Shown: positions 36,682-46,166, counted from the stretch's first letter. The stretch is 64,000 bases of DNA from Rhizobium redzepovicii (GCF_019793435.1 NZ_JAILYH010000011.1:179029-243028); one strand, 5' to 3'. Notes: a model not told the origin generated them from the letters alone. A program made the numbers and translations.

Positions 36682-36752
36682 CTATCTCGCGCTGGAGGGA
36701 GAGATAGGCGCGCGGCCAGACAGATCCAGGGATGATGCGCCGGCAGCGGTAA

Positions 36753-37349
36753 TCAGGCTCCGTTCACCAGCTTGAGGATGAGCTGCTGGATATTGCCGCC
36801 GTCGCCCATTTCGACCTTGTCGAAGTCGCGGCCGCGCTGGCGCTGCTTTGCAGAGATCTCACCGAGGCGGCGGGTCAACTCGATGCGGATTTTCTTGCAA
36901 TCGGGATCGTCGGCAACGGTGAGGCCGATGCTCATCGTCTCGATTTCCTTGACCATCTCCTTGATGGTCTCACCGTGCACCCGCTCATGCGCCTGCACGC
37001 CTGCGATGAAGCTCTCCCAACTGGCCTGGACGGCCGGCGGCAGCGCCGTGGAGGGTTTCGGCAGCGTATAGGTGATGATCAGTTTCGGCCTGTTGGTGGT
37101 GATCACGCAGGCGGCGCCTTGCGCTTCGTATTTCCGGGTCCAGGTCAACTTGAAGGTCGTATGCGCGATCACCCGGCCCGCACCGACTTCAGGCCCCCGC
37201 GCCCCGATCGATTCGTAGAGTTCGGCGCCGGTCTTCCCCGATATCGAATAGGGCCGCACTTCTTCCACAGCCTGCCATTCGGCCACTGCGGCGGCTGGTG
37301 CTGCGGCGACAATCGCCGCCAGGACATAGGATAGAAAAGTTTTCGTCAC
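36753..37349 (-). CDS. DUF922 exported protein (putative Zn-dependent protease)
   Basis: A 198-aa protein with a signal peptide (…AAAPAAAVA) and the DUF922 domain. The HERVHGE motif near residue 120 resembles the metal site that led this family to be called putative secreted zinc proteases. Activity has not been shown for this family as far as I know. GTG start. Confidence 0.8.
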   Translation of the reverse strand: MTKTFLSYVLAAIVAAAPAAAVAEWQAVEEVRPYSISGKTGAELYESIGARGPEVGAGRVIAHTTFKLTWTRKYEAQGAACVITTNRPKLIITYTLPKPSTALPPAVQASWESFIAGVQAHERVHGETIKEMVKEIETMSIGLTVADDPDCKKIRIELTRRLGEISAKQRQRGRDFDKVEMGDGGNIQQLILKLVNGA

Positions 37350-37423
37350 GCGGCCCCCGCCGAATAGTGATTTGCGCGGACCCTAACGGCAGCCGCTGCT
37401 GCTTTCAACGCACCAGATATGCA

Positions 37424-38656
37424 TCAGCCCTGCAGCGTCTTGACCTTGGTAAGATCGGGGAAGAGCCGCATCCACAAGAGCACGACGATTACAGTGCCGA
37501 GCCCGCCGACAATGCCGGTGGCGACCGGCCCAAGTGCTGCCGCCATCATGCCGGATTCGAATTCGCCGAGCTGGTTGGAGGTGCCGATGAACAGCGAGTT
37601 GACCGCACTGACACGACCCCGCATCTCATCCGGCGTCAGAAGCTGCACCAGCGAGCTGCGCACGACGACGCTAACCGTATCCGACGCGCCGACGACAAGC
37701 AGGGCGGCGACAGAAAGCGCGATGTTGGTGGACAGCGAAAAGACGATGGTGGCGACGCCGAACACGGCGACGGCGGCAAGCATCTTGCGCCCGACATTGC
37801 TCTCGAGCGGGCAGCGGGCCAGCACGATCGACATGGCAAGCGCGCCGATCGCCGGTGCGGCGCGCAAAAGGCCGAGCTCCCAAGGGCCGGCATGCAGGAT
37901 ATCGCGGGCAAACATCGGCAAGAGCGCGGTGGCGCCGCCGAGCAGCACCGCGAAGAGATCGAGCGAGATCGTGCCGAGCATCACCGGCCGGCTGCGGATG
38001 AAGGAGACGCCGGCAAAGACCGAGGCCAGTGTCACCGGCTCGCGCTTGCCGGGCGCCCATTGCAGGCGGATCGAGATGACGTTGACGCTGGCGGCGGCAA
38101 AAAACAGCGCCGACACGGCGAAGGGCGCCACCGGGTTCAGCCCGTAGAGCAGGCCACCGAGCGAGGGGCCGATGATCAGCGCCGTCTGCATCAGCGAGGT
38201 GGAGGTGGCGACCGCCTTCTGCAGCATCGAAGCCGGCACGATATTCGGCAGCAGCGCCGCCATGGTCGGCCGCTCGAAGGCGACAACGGCGCCAAGCACG
38301 GTGACGGCGACAAGGATACCTGAAGGCGTCAGCCATTGCTGCCAGGTGGCAACCGCCAGCACCAGTGCCGTCACCGCCTCGATCAACTGGCAGATGAGGC
38401 CGATGCGCCGCCGGTCGAAGCGGTCGGCGACATGGCCGACGACGAAGGTCAGCGCCGCCATCGGCAGGAACTGGCAGAGACCGACGAGGCCGAGCGCAAA
38501 GGCGCTGTGCGTCTGATCATAGATCATCCAGCCCATGGCGATGCCAATGGACTGGAAGGCAAGCGAGGAAAAGACGCGGGAGGCAGCGAAGTTCAGATAG
38601 CCGGGGTGGCGAAGAACGCTCCGCGGGCCTTGAGGTATGTCCATTTGCGATGTCAC
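37424..38656 (-). CDS. MFS transporter (MFS_3 / EntS-like exporter)
   Basis: A 410-aa membrane protein with about twelve hydrophobic spans. The loop FVVGHVADRFDRRRIGLICQ between spans 2 and 3 is the MFS signature. Closest family type is the EntS-like exporter group (drug or siderophore efflux), but the substrate is unknown. It starts at a GTG at 38656 or the ATG at 38644; neither has a strong ribosome site. Divergent from the SnoaL gene. Confidence 0.87.
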   Translation of the reverse strand: MTSQMDIPQGPRSVLRHPGYLNFAASRVFSSLAFQSIGIAMGWMIYDQTHSAFALGLVGLCQFLPMAALTFVVGHVADRFDRRRIGLICQLIEAVTALVLAVATWQQWLTPSGILVAVTVLGAVVAFERPTMAALLPNIVPASMLQKAVATSTSLMQTALIIGPSLGGLLYGLNPVAPFAVSALFFAAASVNVISIRLQWAPGKREPVTLASVFAGVSFIRSRPVMLGTISLDLFAVLLGGATALLPMFARDILHAGPWELGLLRAAPAIGALAMSIVLARCPLESNVGRKMLAAVAVFGVATIVFSLSTNIALSVAALLVVGASDTVSVVVRSSLVQLLTPDEMRGRVSAVNSLFIGTSNQLGEFESGMMAAALGPVATGIVGGLGTVIVVLLWMRLFPDLTKVKTLQG

Positions 38657-38809
38657 CGGCCGACGCGGCTGCGCCGGCCTTTGCAGGAGTTTGGGAAGAT
38701 CAAAACGGTGTTCTGCCCGAACGGACCAATTGTCAATCGCAATGAACCGCTCTCACCGGATTGTGCGATTGCAGAGCCTGCAACATTCATGCGGTGAATG
38801 ACCCCAAAT

Positions 38810-38823
38810 AATCGATATCGATT
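38810..38823. promoter_or_regulatory. 14-bp perfect palindrome upstream of the SnoaL gene
   Basis: AATCGATATCGATT lies 59 bases before the SnoaL-like start codon, in the divergent promoter with the MFS gene. It is a candidate operator. Confidence 0.4.
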
Positions 38824-38881
38824 TTCAATATGAAGACCCGCGCCGTAGCCTTTCGCTCGTCACCCAAGCAAGAGGCTTTCC

Positions 38882-39349
38882 ATGACCATCGACACGACGG
38901 CAAGCGCACTGACCGCAGGGCAGCATGCAACGCTTCAAACCTTCTACGGCGCATTCACCCGCAAAAATCCCGATCTTCTCGACGAAGCCGTCACGCCCGG
39001 CTGGCAGGACATTCCGCTGGCGCCGGGCCAGGGGCCAGGACCGGCAGGACTGAAGCCGATCATCCTCGGCTTCATCGATTCCCTGCCTGATGTCGAGATC
39101 CTGGTCGACGAAGTCATCGGTCTCAACGATCGCGCCGGCGTTCGCGCCCGCATCGTCGGCACGCAGCGCGGCGCGCTCTTCGGCATTCCGCCGACGAACC
39201 GCCGACTCGAAATCGCGCTTCATGAATTCCACCGTTTCGAAGGCGACAGGATTTCCCACACCTGGCATCTCGAAGACTGGTTCGGCATGCTGCATCAGCT
39301 CGGCGCCTGGCCGCCAAAGACGATGCCGCTGCTTCAGGAGCGCGCGTGA
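38882..39349 (+). CDS. SnoaL-like (ester cyclase/NTF2-fold) protein
   Basis: A 155-aa NTF2-like protein: LQTFYGAFTRKNPDLLDEAV, then GPAGLKPIILGFIDSLPD and the C-terminal strand HTWHLEDWFGMLHQLG. SnoaL-type proteins include polyketide cyclases and many uncharacterised small-molecule enzymes. It overlaps the oxidoreductase gene, so the two probably act in one detoxification or modification step. Confidence 0.82.
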   Translation: MTIDTTASALTAGQHATLQTFYGAFTRKNPDLLDEAVTPGWQDIPLAPGQGPGPAGLKPIILGFIDSLPDVEILVDEVIGLNDRAGVRARIVGTQRGALFGIPPTNRRLEIALHEFHRFEGDRISHTWHLEDWFGMLHQLGAWPPKTMPLLQERA

Positions 39350-40275
39350 TGAAAGCCGTCCGCATCCATGCCTACGGCGCGATCGGCGACATCCGCCTCG
39401 ACGATATTCCCGAGCCGGTGGTGGGTCTCGACGATGTCCTCATCCGTATCGAGGCCGCAGCAGCCAATCCGATGGATAACAAGCTGATCGCCGGCTACCT
39501 GAAGGATTTCTTTCCCCTCGCCTTCCCTCATGTGCTGGGGACCGATCTCACCGGCACGGTCGTTGCAACGGGCCGGATGGTCGCCACCGTCAAGCCCGGC
39601 GACAGGGTGATCGCGCGCACCGAGCCGGCCGCCGGCGGCGCCTTTGCCGAACTGGCGGCCGTGCCCGCGCGCCTGGTCGTGCCGGTTTCGCCGGCGCTGC
39701 CGCTCAAAAGCCTCGCCGGTCTGCCGACGGCTGCGGCCAGCGCCTGGCAGGCTTTGTTCGAAGCCGCAACCGTCCAGCCCGGTCAATCGGTCCTGGTCCA
39801 TGCCGGCGCTGGCGGTGTCGGCAGCTTTGCCGTCCAGTTCGCAAGGCGTGCCGGAGCGCATGTGACGGCAACGGCATCTGCGGCCAATCTTGATCTCGTC
39901 GGCTCGCTCGGCGCCGAGGCGGTGGTCGATTACCGCAGCCAGGACTTCGCCGCCCTGCTGACGTCCGTCGACGTCGTGATCGATACGGTCGGCGGCGAAA
40001 CATTGCAGCGCTCGCTCGGCATCATCCGCCGGGGCGGAAAGCTCGTCGGTCTGTCGGCGCCCTTCGACACCGAAGGGGCGAAAGCGCGCGGCATCGATGC
40101 GCAATTCCTGTTTCACCAGAGCGATGCGGGCCGCCTCGCCGCAGTGGCAGCGCTCGTTACAGATGGTCACCTGCAGAGCGTCATTGGCCGGGAGTTTGCT
40201 CTTGCCGATACCGCTGAAGCGCTGCGGGCTCTTTCGAAGGGCGGTTCTCGCGGCAAGACGCTGCTGATGCCATAG
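39349..40275 (+). CDS. NADP-dependent quinone-oxidoreductase-like (MDR) enzyme
   Basis: A ~308-aa zinc-free medium-chain dehydrogenase of the quinone oxidoreductase group. It has the N-terminal GroES-like fold (MKAVRIHAYG...NPMDNKLIAG) and the nucleotide-binding motif HAGAGGVGSFAVQFAR. The ATG at 39349 overlaps the SnoaL stop; a GTG three bases earlier is possible. The family reduces quinones or enones with NADPH. Confidence 0.88.
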   Translation: MKAVRIHAYGAIGDIRLDDIPEPVVGLDDVLIRIEAAAANPMDNKLIAGYLKDFFPLAFPHVLGTDLTGTVVATGRMVATVKPGDRVIARTEPAAGGAFAELAAVPARLVVPVSPALPLKSLAGLPTAAASAWQALFEAATVQPGQSVLVHAGAGGVGSFAVQFARRAGAHVTATASAANLDLVGSLGAEAVVDYRSQDFAALLTSVDVVIDTVGGETLQRSLGIIRRGGKLVGLSAPFDTEGAKARGIDAQFLFHQSDAGRLAAVAALVTDGHLQSVIGREFALADTAEALRALSKGGSRGKTLLMP

Positions 40276-40284
40276 GCAACCGCT

Positions 40285-40500
40285 GGAGCATGATGCCGAA
40301 AAGTGTGCGCGGTCTTCTCAAGACATCACGATCTAACTCGTTAATTTAGAAGAGGATTCAGATTTTAGGCCAACGGGCCTAGAATCATCCTGTTCTAGAG
40401 CATGTCGCGCAAAAGTGTGCAGCGGTTTTGCGGCAACGACATGCGTAAAAACAAAGAGCTAAAGCGCGTCGCATGAATCAAATTTGACGCGACGCGCTTT
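40285..40500. repeat. GCATGTCG-type palindromic repeats, copies B
   Basis: A partial copy (GAGCATGATGCCGAAAAGTG, 40285-40312) is followed by a full module 1 (40395-40445) and module 2, a 12-bp-arm hairpin AAAGCGCGTCGC / GCGACGCGCTTT at 40461-40500. The block lies between convergent genes and could stop transcription from both sides. Confidence 0.85.
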
Positions 40501-40515
40501 AGCGCAGAAGCAGGA

Positions 40516-41448
40516 TCAGTCCGGGTCTCCTGGCCGATCCTGCTTCGCCGCCGCAACGGAACCGATCAGCGCGCGGAACCACTGCTGTCCCACATGAGAA
40601 TCGTTGCGGCGATGCCATGACAGCGCGAAGGAGACCGGCGGCAGCTCGATCGGCGGCCTGTGGACGGACAGCCTGGCGCGATGATCCGAAACCTCAACGA
40701 TCCCCTGCATCAGCGTGGCGACGAGATCGGTCTCGGCGACGACCGCCGGCGCCGCATACATTTGCGGCAGCGTCAGGCCCAGCCTGCGCCGCAGTCCGAG
40801 TTCCGAAAGCCTTCGGTCGACATGGCCGTAACGATCGCCTTCCGGCGATACGAGCAGATGGTCAAGGCTGACGAAGGTTTCGAGGTCGAGGCACTTTGCC
40901 GCTGGGTGATCGGCGCGGACGATCGAAACGAAGCTCTCCTCGAAAAGCAGCCGCGAAAGGATCCGCGGCGACGAGGAGACCGGCACGCCGATTGCCGCAT
41001 CGACCTCGCCGGCATCGAGCATTTCCACCGCCCGTTCGCGGACGGTGAAACCCTTGACGTCGACGCTGACATTCGGCGCGACCCGCCTGATTGCGGAGAG
41101 CAGTTTCGGCAGCAGCACGAAGGCCGGATGTTCGGAGAGACCGAGGCGAAACGAAGCCGATGACGACTGCGGGTCGAAGGCGCCGCTGAAGGCCAGCGCC
41201 TCCTGCGCATGCCGCAGCGATTTTCCGATCGGCTCAGCGAGATCGAGTGCCCGCGGCGTCGGCTCCAGCCCGTTCGGGCTGCGCACGAACAGTTCATCCT
41301 GGAAAAGCTGCCGCAACCGGGCGAGCGCCGCACTCATCGCCGGCTGGGTGCGGCCGATGCGGGCGCCGGCCCTTGTGACACTGCGCTCTGCCATGATCGC
41401 ATCGAAGGCGACGAGAAGGTTGAGATCGATCGAGGAGAGATTATTCAT
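40516..41448 (-). CDS. LysR-family transcriptional regulator
   Basis: A 310-aa regulator. The N-terminal HTH is in LNLLVAFDAIMAERSVTRAG...GRTQPAMSAALARLRQLFQD (residues ~9-55) and a periplasmic-binding-protein-like effector domain follows. It does not face a divergent target directly; the SnoaL/oxidoreductase pair across the repeat block is a possible target. Effector unknown. Confidence 0.9.
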   Translation of the reverse strand: MNNLSSIDLNLLVAFDAIMAERSVTRAGARIGRTQPAMSAALARLRQLFQDELFVRSPNGLEPTPRALDLAEPIGKSLRHAQEALAFSGAFDPQSSSASFRLGLSEHPAFVLLPKLLSAIRRVAPNVSVDVKGFTVRERAVEMLDAGEVDAAIGVPVSSSPRILSRLLFEESFVSIVRADHPAAKCLDLETFVSLDHLLVSPEGDRYGHVDRRLSELGLRRRLGLTLPQMYAAPAVVAETDLVATLMQGIVEVSDHRARLSVHRPPIELPPVSFALSWHRRNDSHVGQQWFRALIGSVAAAKQDRPGDPD

Positions 41449-41527
41449 GGCGTGGATGATAGGCGCCCGCCGCTATCGATTGCAAGCATGCCGAGAGCCG
41501 GTGACGTCAGGCCTGTCGCTGAAAGCG

Positions 41528-42268
41528 TTAGCGCGACTCCTTGAAGATGTTCAGATAGGCGGGGTCGAATTCGGCGATTTCCTGCAGGCGCTCCCAGTCG
41601 ACGATGGTGATCGTCCGGTTCTCCCAAGTAAAGACGCCCTCGCGCCTCAGCGCCTGCAGCGTCTTGTTCAGGTGGACGACGGAAACGCCGAGCACATCGG
41701 CCATCTCGATCTGCGTCAACGGAAACTGGAAGCTGGCGCCGCGCGTCCGCTTGACGACCTGCAGGCGCACGAAAAGCTCGCAGACGAGGTGGGCGATATG
41801 GGCGCGTTTGGAGCGCCGGCCCATGGCGACGATCCACTCGCGGTGAATGGCGCCATCGACAAGCGTATCGAGCCAGAGCAGCCGCGTCAGATGCGGCATG
41901 CGCTCGGTGATCGCCCTGAGATCGGCATGATCGGCGAAGGCGACATGACAGGGCGACAGAGCAACGATGCCGTGATCCATCTTCTTGACGGGAAAGGCAT
42001 GCAGATCGACGAAATCGCCGGCGACATGCAGCGCGGTGATCTGTCGGCTGCCATCGGCCATCACCTTGTAGCGCGCCGCGAAACCATCGAGTAGCAGCGT
42101 GCTGTAGGGCGGGCGGCTGCCTTCGAGGACGATATCCTCTCCCGCAACAAAATGCCTGTCCTTGACCAGGATCGACCTGAGAAGGTTCTCCTCCTCGGCG
42201 GAAAGCACGTCGCGGCTTCCAAGATTGAGCAGCAGGGCTTCAATCACGGGCTTTTCCGCCGATAGCAC
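41528..42268 (-). CDS. Crp/Fnr-family transcriptional regulator
   Basis: A 246-aa regulator with a cyclic-nucleotide-type sensor domain (FVAGEDIVLEG...TLLLDGFAARYKVMADGSRQ) and a C-terminal HTH_CRP (LTQIEMADVLGVSVVHLNKTL). It lacks the N-terminal cysteines of FNR, so it does not bind an iron-sulfur cluster in that way. The ligand is unknown. It is divergent from a DUF6894 gene. Confidence 0.9.
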   Translation of the reverse strand: MLSAEKPVIEALLLNLGSRDVLSAEEENLLRSILVKDRHFVAGEDIVLEGSRPPYSTLLLDGFAARYKVMADGSRQITALHVAGDFVDLHAFPVKKMDHGIVALSPCHVAFADHADLRAITERMPHLTRLLWLDTLVDGAIHREWIVAMGRRSKRAHIAHLVCELFVRLQVVKRTRGASFQFPLTQIEMADVLGVSVVHLNKTLQALRREGVFTWENRTITIVDWERLQEIAEFDPAYLNIFKESR

Positions 42269-42376
42269 AAGAGGAGATCATGATGATGCGACCTGTATTT
42301 TCTATAAGAATCAATGCCTAGCCTCGGGAACAATTGTCTTCATCTGTACTTTCCCCCTGTGACGACAGGAAAAAAC

Positions 42377-42622
42377 ATGGCTCGCTACTTTTTCGATCTA
42401 CATAACGGCGAAGGTCCCACACGCGATGAGCACGGCACCGAGCTCAGATCGCGCGCGGACATTCCGAAAGAGGTGACCCGCATCCTGCTGGATGTGGCCC
42501 GTGACGAGCTGCCGGCGGGTGATCGCACCATCATCGCCGTCACCGTTCGCAACGAAAGCGGCGACCCAGTTACGGTTGCCAGCCTCATCTTCAACAATGA
42601 GTGGCTCGATGTATTGCGATAG
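42377..42622 (+). CDS. DUF6894 family small protein
   Basis: An 81-aa protein: MARYFFDLHNGEGPTRDEHG, then DIPKEVTRILLDVARDELP and a strand VTVRNESGDPV. This is the DUF6894 pattern, a family of small proteins common in Rhizobiales with no known role. The ATG at 42377 gives the family start and has ACAGGAA upstream. Confidence 0.8.
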   Translation: MARYFFDLHNGEGPTRDEHGTELRSRADIPKEVTRILLDVARDELPAGDRTIIAVTVRNESGDPVTVASLIFNNEWLDVLR

Positions 42623-42696
42623 GCCGCTATTCAAGGCTTGCCGTCGATCTTCTCCGCATAGTCCGACGCGGTGGCCGCGACGATTGAGTTCTCTTT

Positions 42697-42747
42697 ATGC
42701 ATGTCGTCATCCCGGAACCGCTACACACTTCCGGGCGACATGCATTA
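42697..42747. repeat. GCATGTCG-type palindromic repeat, copy C
   Basis: Module 1 only: ATGCATGTCG...CCGGAACCGC...CACACTTCCGG...CGACATGCATTAA. It is inverted relative to copy A and lies 75 bases after the DUF6894 gene. Confidence 0.85.
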
Positions 42748-42832
42748 AGACCCGCCTTCATAGCCGGCAATTAACTTTGACATAGTCGCGCCATTGCTTG
42801 GAGCAACATCGTAGACGGCTTGCCGGCTGCGG

Positions 42833-43066
42833 CTATTTGGGTATTTCCTCGAGGATCAGCCGGATCTCCGCAAGCGGTCGCCGGCTTTCGTCAAAGAGTT
42901 CCACCGACAGCATGTTCAAAGGTTCTGCCGGCAGACCTTCGGCGGCCATCTCCGCCAGCACGCGCCGGGCCTCCGCTTTCGCGGCCTCGATGGAGGCGAA
43001 CTCATATCCTGTCTCGGTCGCCCCGACGCCATCACCGTCGAGGAGCTGAAAGTAGAATTTCGGCAC
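42833..43066 (-). CDS. DUF6894 family small protein
   Basis: A 77-aa protein: MPKFYFQLLDGDGVGATETG, EAAKAEARRVLAEMAAEGLP and a C-terminal strand SVELFDESRRPLAEIRLIL. It belongs to the same family as the protein at 42377 but is clearly diverged. Function unknown. Confidence 0.78.
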   Translation of the reverse strand: MPKFYFQLLDGDGVGATETGYEFASIEAAKAEARRVLAEMAAEGLPAEPLNMLSVELFDESRRPLAEIRLILEEIPK

Positions 43067-43145
43067 GACACATCCCCCGCTAGATCAGTCTAACGAGCCC
43101 GCGGGCCACATGTTCCCGATTGCTGATGTGTCTCACCTGCGGTGG

Positions 43146-43544
43146 TCAGAAGGTGCCGGCTTCCGGAGACGCCATTTCCTCGATGCCGTCGACGCGGTCG
43201 GGATAAAAGGCGAGATGGTCCTTGATGTTGCTGACGGCGGCATTCGGCGCTTCGTAGGTCCAGACGGCATTCTTCGAGCGCTCGCCGCCGGCAATGATGC
43301 TGTAATAGGCGGCGTCCCCCTTATAGGGGCAATGGCTGGCATGGTCGGTGCGCTGAAGCTGCGCCATGTCGACATCCCGACGCGGAATATACTGCACCGG
43401 CGGATAGGAGGCCTCGCGCAGCGTCAGCGCATCGTGGGTATCGGCAATCACCTTGCCAGCAAGCGTGACGACGACGCGGCAGGGATTGTGCTCGACGGTG
43501 ATCGGATGATCCGGGCCCGGGATCTTGATCGATTTGTCTGACAT
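43146..43544 (-). CDS. DUF427 domain protein
   Basis: A ~132-aa protein with the DUF427 pattern KIPGPDHPITVEHNPCRVVV...PVQYIPRRDVDM...CPYKGDAAYYSI. The ATG at 43544 with GGAGA upstream fixes the start. The domain has a beta-tent fold in a few structures; the function is unknown. Confidence 0.87.
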   Translation of the reverse strand: MSDKSIKIPGPDHPITVEHNPCRVVVTLAGKVIADTHDALTLREASYPPVQYIPRRDVDMAQLQRTDHASHCPYKGDAAYYSIIAGGERSKNAVWTYEAPNAAVSNIKDHLAFYPDRVDGIEEMASPEAGTF

Positions 43545-43589
43545 GAGGTTCGTCTCCATGAGATATCGATCTGACTGAGATAGGTCGGG

Positions 43590-43629
43590 CATGCCGCCGG
43601 CCCAAGACCTATCCGGACGACATGCATTA
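43590..43629. repeat. Degenerate GCATGTCG repeat, copy D
   Basis: GGCATGCCG...CCGGACGACATGCATTA. Its end supplies the TAA stop codon (43627-43629 on the minus strand) of the B3/B4 gene. Confidence 0.6.
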
Positions 43630-44319
43630 GAATTCGAAACGCGGCGATGCCAGGCTCAGCATGGCGGTTTTCGGCTGAACCGCCCAGTGATGCGCCAGCG
43701 CCTCCGAAAGCGTTGCGACCAGCCTGCCGATATCCTCGCCGGCAGTAGCGTGCAGCGCCTCGGCGACGATCAGCACTGAGCGCGTCTGTTGCCGCACCGC
43801 CGAAAGCCCGCTCTGCCGGTTGGTCCAGCGCCGCGCATGCGCCCTGTCTTCACCGTCGGCAAAGATCACCTCGTTTACTTCCGGATGCTCGATTTCGCCG
43901 CCGAAGGTCAGATAGGTCTCGTGGCCGCCGGCGCGCCGAACCTCGAGATCGCCGGCAATCTGTTCGGCGTCGAAGACGGCGATTGGAATGGCGAAGGCGA
44001 GCGAAATCGCATTGCAGAGATCGACGAGCGGATGCAGGTTCGGCAGGCCATGCTCCTGGCGGAAGCGGCGCAACAGCGCCTCGGAAGCTGAGCGATATTG
44101 CGTCGGCTTCAGCCCCATGCGCGAAAAGCCGCGCCGCCACGCCTGGATTTCAGGAAATTCGCCCTCCTGCGCGGCGGCCAGCCGGCCCTCGGCAATCGTG
44201 CTGAAACTGGCAATCGCCTTCTCGACATCGGCATCCGCATGGATAGCGTCGACATGGAGCGCGCCGGCGCGAAGCTCCGGAAACGCCTGCCATATCGCAT
44301 CGGAATGACGAAACTGCAT
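43627..44319 (-). CDS. B3/B4 tRNA-binding-domain protein
   Basis: A 230-aa stand-alone B3/B4 domain (as in the phenylalanyl-tRNA synthetase beta subunit): FSRMGLKPTQYRSASEALLR, LPNLHPLVDLCNAISL and the later ARRWTNRQSG. Free B3/B4 proteins may edit or bind charged tRNAs, but this is not established for this group. It is four bases downstream of an EamA transporter gene, so they are co-transcribed. Confidence 0.87.
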   Translation of the reverse strand: MQFRHSDAIWQAFPELRAGALHVDAIHADADVEKAIASFSTIAEGRLAAAQEGEFPEIQAWRRGFSRMGLKPTQYRSASEALLRRFRQEHGLPNLHPLVDLCNAISLAFAIPIAVFDAEQIAGDLEVRRAGGHETYLTFGGEIEHPEVNEVIFADGEDRAHARRWTNRQSGLSAVRQQTRSVLIVAEALHATAGEDIGRLVATLSEALAHHWAVQPKTAMLSLASPRFEF

Positions 44320-44322
44320 GGC

Positions 44323-45222
44323 CTATCTCCCTCTGGATATATTCATTGCCGCCCGGCTGCCGGCAAAGGCAAGCCCGAGCACGGCCGCCAGCACGCAGGC
44401 GATGCCGGCGATCTGGTTGAGCCCGATCGGTTCGCCGAGGATCAGGAAAGCCAGCATGACGGCGCAGACCGGAGCGACTGCGGTGAAGAGCGCAGCTTCC
44501 GTGCCGCTCACCCTGGCCGCTCCCGCATACCAGAGCAGGAAGCCGCCGACGGTCGGCACCAGCGCATAATAGACGACGGCAATGATGGCGCTTGCAGGTA
44601 TATCCGGTGTGACAGGCGCCGCGAAAGCCGCCGGGATGACGGCGACGACAAAGCCGATGCCGGCCATCAGCGTCGACTGGGCAAGCGGCGGAATGTCCGC
44701 CTTCAGTCTTTTGTTCAGCAGGATGAACAGCCCCTCGCAGACGACGGCGCAGAAGATCAGCAGATTGCCGGCGAGCGACCCGCCGGCCGCACCCGGCGTG
44801 ACGGCGATCGAAAGCACGCCCGCCGTTGCAAGCGCCACGGCAAGGAGCAGGCCGCGCCCAGGCCTTTCGCGCAGCAGCAGGATGGAAATACCCGCCGAGA
44901 CCACCGGCAGCGTGCCGATGACCACGCCGGCATCGGCGGCCGAACTGAGGCTGAGGCCTGAGATCAGCAGCGTCGTATAACCGACGCTGCCGGCGCCCGC
45001 CTGAACGACGAGAATCAGGCGATCGTGCCTGGAAAGCTTCGGCAGCCGGACGCCGCTTGCCCGCATCAGCACCAGCAAGACCGGAAAAGCCAGCGCGAAG
45101 CGCAGGGCGGTGGCGGTAAATGGCGGCAGGCCCGATGCGATGAGCTTGCTTGCGATGACGGTGCTGCCCACCGTCAGCATCGCCAGCGCCAGATAGACAT
45201 ACCCTTGAACCTGCCTCGACAT
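44323..45222 (-). CDS. EamA/DMT-superfamily transporter
   Basis: A 299-aa membrane protein with ten predicted spans in two EamA repeats (ASKLIASGLPPFTATALRFA and the later AVAPVCAVMLAFLILGEPIG). Such proteins export amino acids or other metabolites. It is transcribed together with the B3/B4 gene and faces an AraC regulator across a 78-bp gap. Confidence 0.9.
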   Translation of the reverse strand: MSRQVQGYVYLALAMLTVGSTVIASKLIASGLPPFTATALRFALAFPVLLVLMRASGVRLPKLSRHDRLILVVQAGAGSVGYTTLLISGLSLSSAADAGVVIGTLPVVSAGISILLLRERPGRGLLLAVALATAGVLSIAVTPGAAGGSLAGNLLIFCAVVCEGLFILLNKRLKADIPPLAQSTLMAGIGFVVAVIPAAFAAPVTPDIPASAIIAVVYYALVPTVGGFLLWYAGAARVSGTEAALFTAVAPVCAVMLAFLILGEPIGLNQIAGIACVLAAVLGLAFAGSRAAMNISRGR

Positions 45223-45300
45223 TCAACGCCTCCTGTTGGAACGCCGAGGAAACAACAGGGGCGTCTCGCGGTCTTGAACGAAATTGCAGGCGCCGGGACT

Positions 45301-46107
45301 TTAGAGAAAGGCGCCGGCATAGAGCCGCGGCGACAGGCCGTATTTGCGCACGAAGACCCGCGTCATGTGGCTCTGGTCGGCAAAGCCGCTGGCGAAGGCG
45401 GCTTCGGCAAGCGGCATGCCCTGAGCGATCAGCCGCCGGGCGATATGGATGCGGGCCTGGACGAGATAGGCATGCGGTGTCAGGCCCGTCGCCCTGGCAA
45501 AACCGCGCAGCACCTGGAAGCGGCTGAGCCCGCTTTCGCCGGCGAGATCGGCGAGCGAGACGGCGGCAAGCGGATCGTCGTCGATCAGATCCCGGGCCGC
45601 GCGGATCGACGCCGGCACCGGCGGCCGCTCGTCGCTGCCGCCGCGCTCCCGCATGACGTCGGCCACAAGCTGCAGCAGCAATTGCTCGCGCAACAGCCCA
45701 TATCCCGACCCGCTCTCGGTCACCGCGCCAAACAATATTTCGAAGCGGGCGGCGATCGCCCTGTTGCGGATGACGGGATGGGGGATTTCCTGCCGCCCTG
45801 GCCCACCCTCGCCGATCTCTCGCGACAGGCCGGCGACGATCTCGGGATCGAAATAGAGGATGCGCCACGATCGCCCATCGCCGATCGGCGCCCCGTCATG
45901 CACCTCGTTCGGATTGACCGTGATGATATCGCCGGCCGCAGCCTCGACCATGCCGCGGCCGCTCAGCGATTTCTGCGCCCCTGATGAGACGAGGCCGATG
46001 CCGAACTGCTCATGCGTGTGCCTGGAGAAACTGTGACGCGTTTCCGCCTCCACCGCTTCGACGCCTGATAGCGCCGAGCGCAGCATCCTGAACTGGTTCT
46101 TCGCCAT
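45301..46107 (-). CDS. AraC-family transcriptional regulator
   Basis: A 268-aa regulator with an N-terminal cupin-type sensor (TRHSFSRHTHEQFGIGLVSSG...GDIITVNPNEVHDG) and two C-terminal HTH units (SLADLAGESGLSRFQVLRGF and PLAEAAFASGFADQSHMTRV). This group often controls an adjacent LysE or EamA exporter gene, and here the EamA transporter is next downstream. Confidence 0.92.
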   Translation of the reverse strand: MAKNQFRMLRSALSGVEAVEAETRHSFSRHTHEQFGIGLVSSGAQKSLSGRGMVEAAAGDIITVNPNEVHDGAPIGDGRSWRILYFDPEIVAGLSREIGEGGPGRQEIPHPVIRNRAIAARFEILFGAVTESGSGYGLLREQLLLQLVADVMRERGGSDERPPVPASIRAARDLIDDDPLAAVSLADLAGESGLSRFQVLRGFARATGLTPHAYLVQARIHIARRLIAQGMPLAEAAFASGFADQSHMTRVFVRKYGLSPRLYAGAFL

Positions 46108-46166
46108 CGTCTGTCCGCAGGTTCGATTGCGGCCACTCTGCCAGCCGGATGGAGATGGCGCAACGG

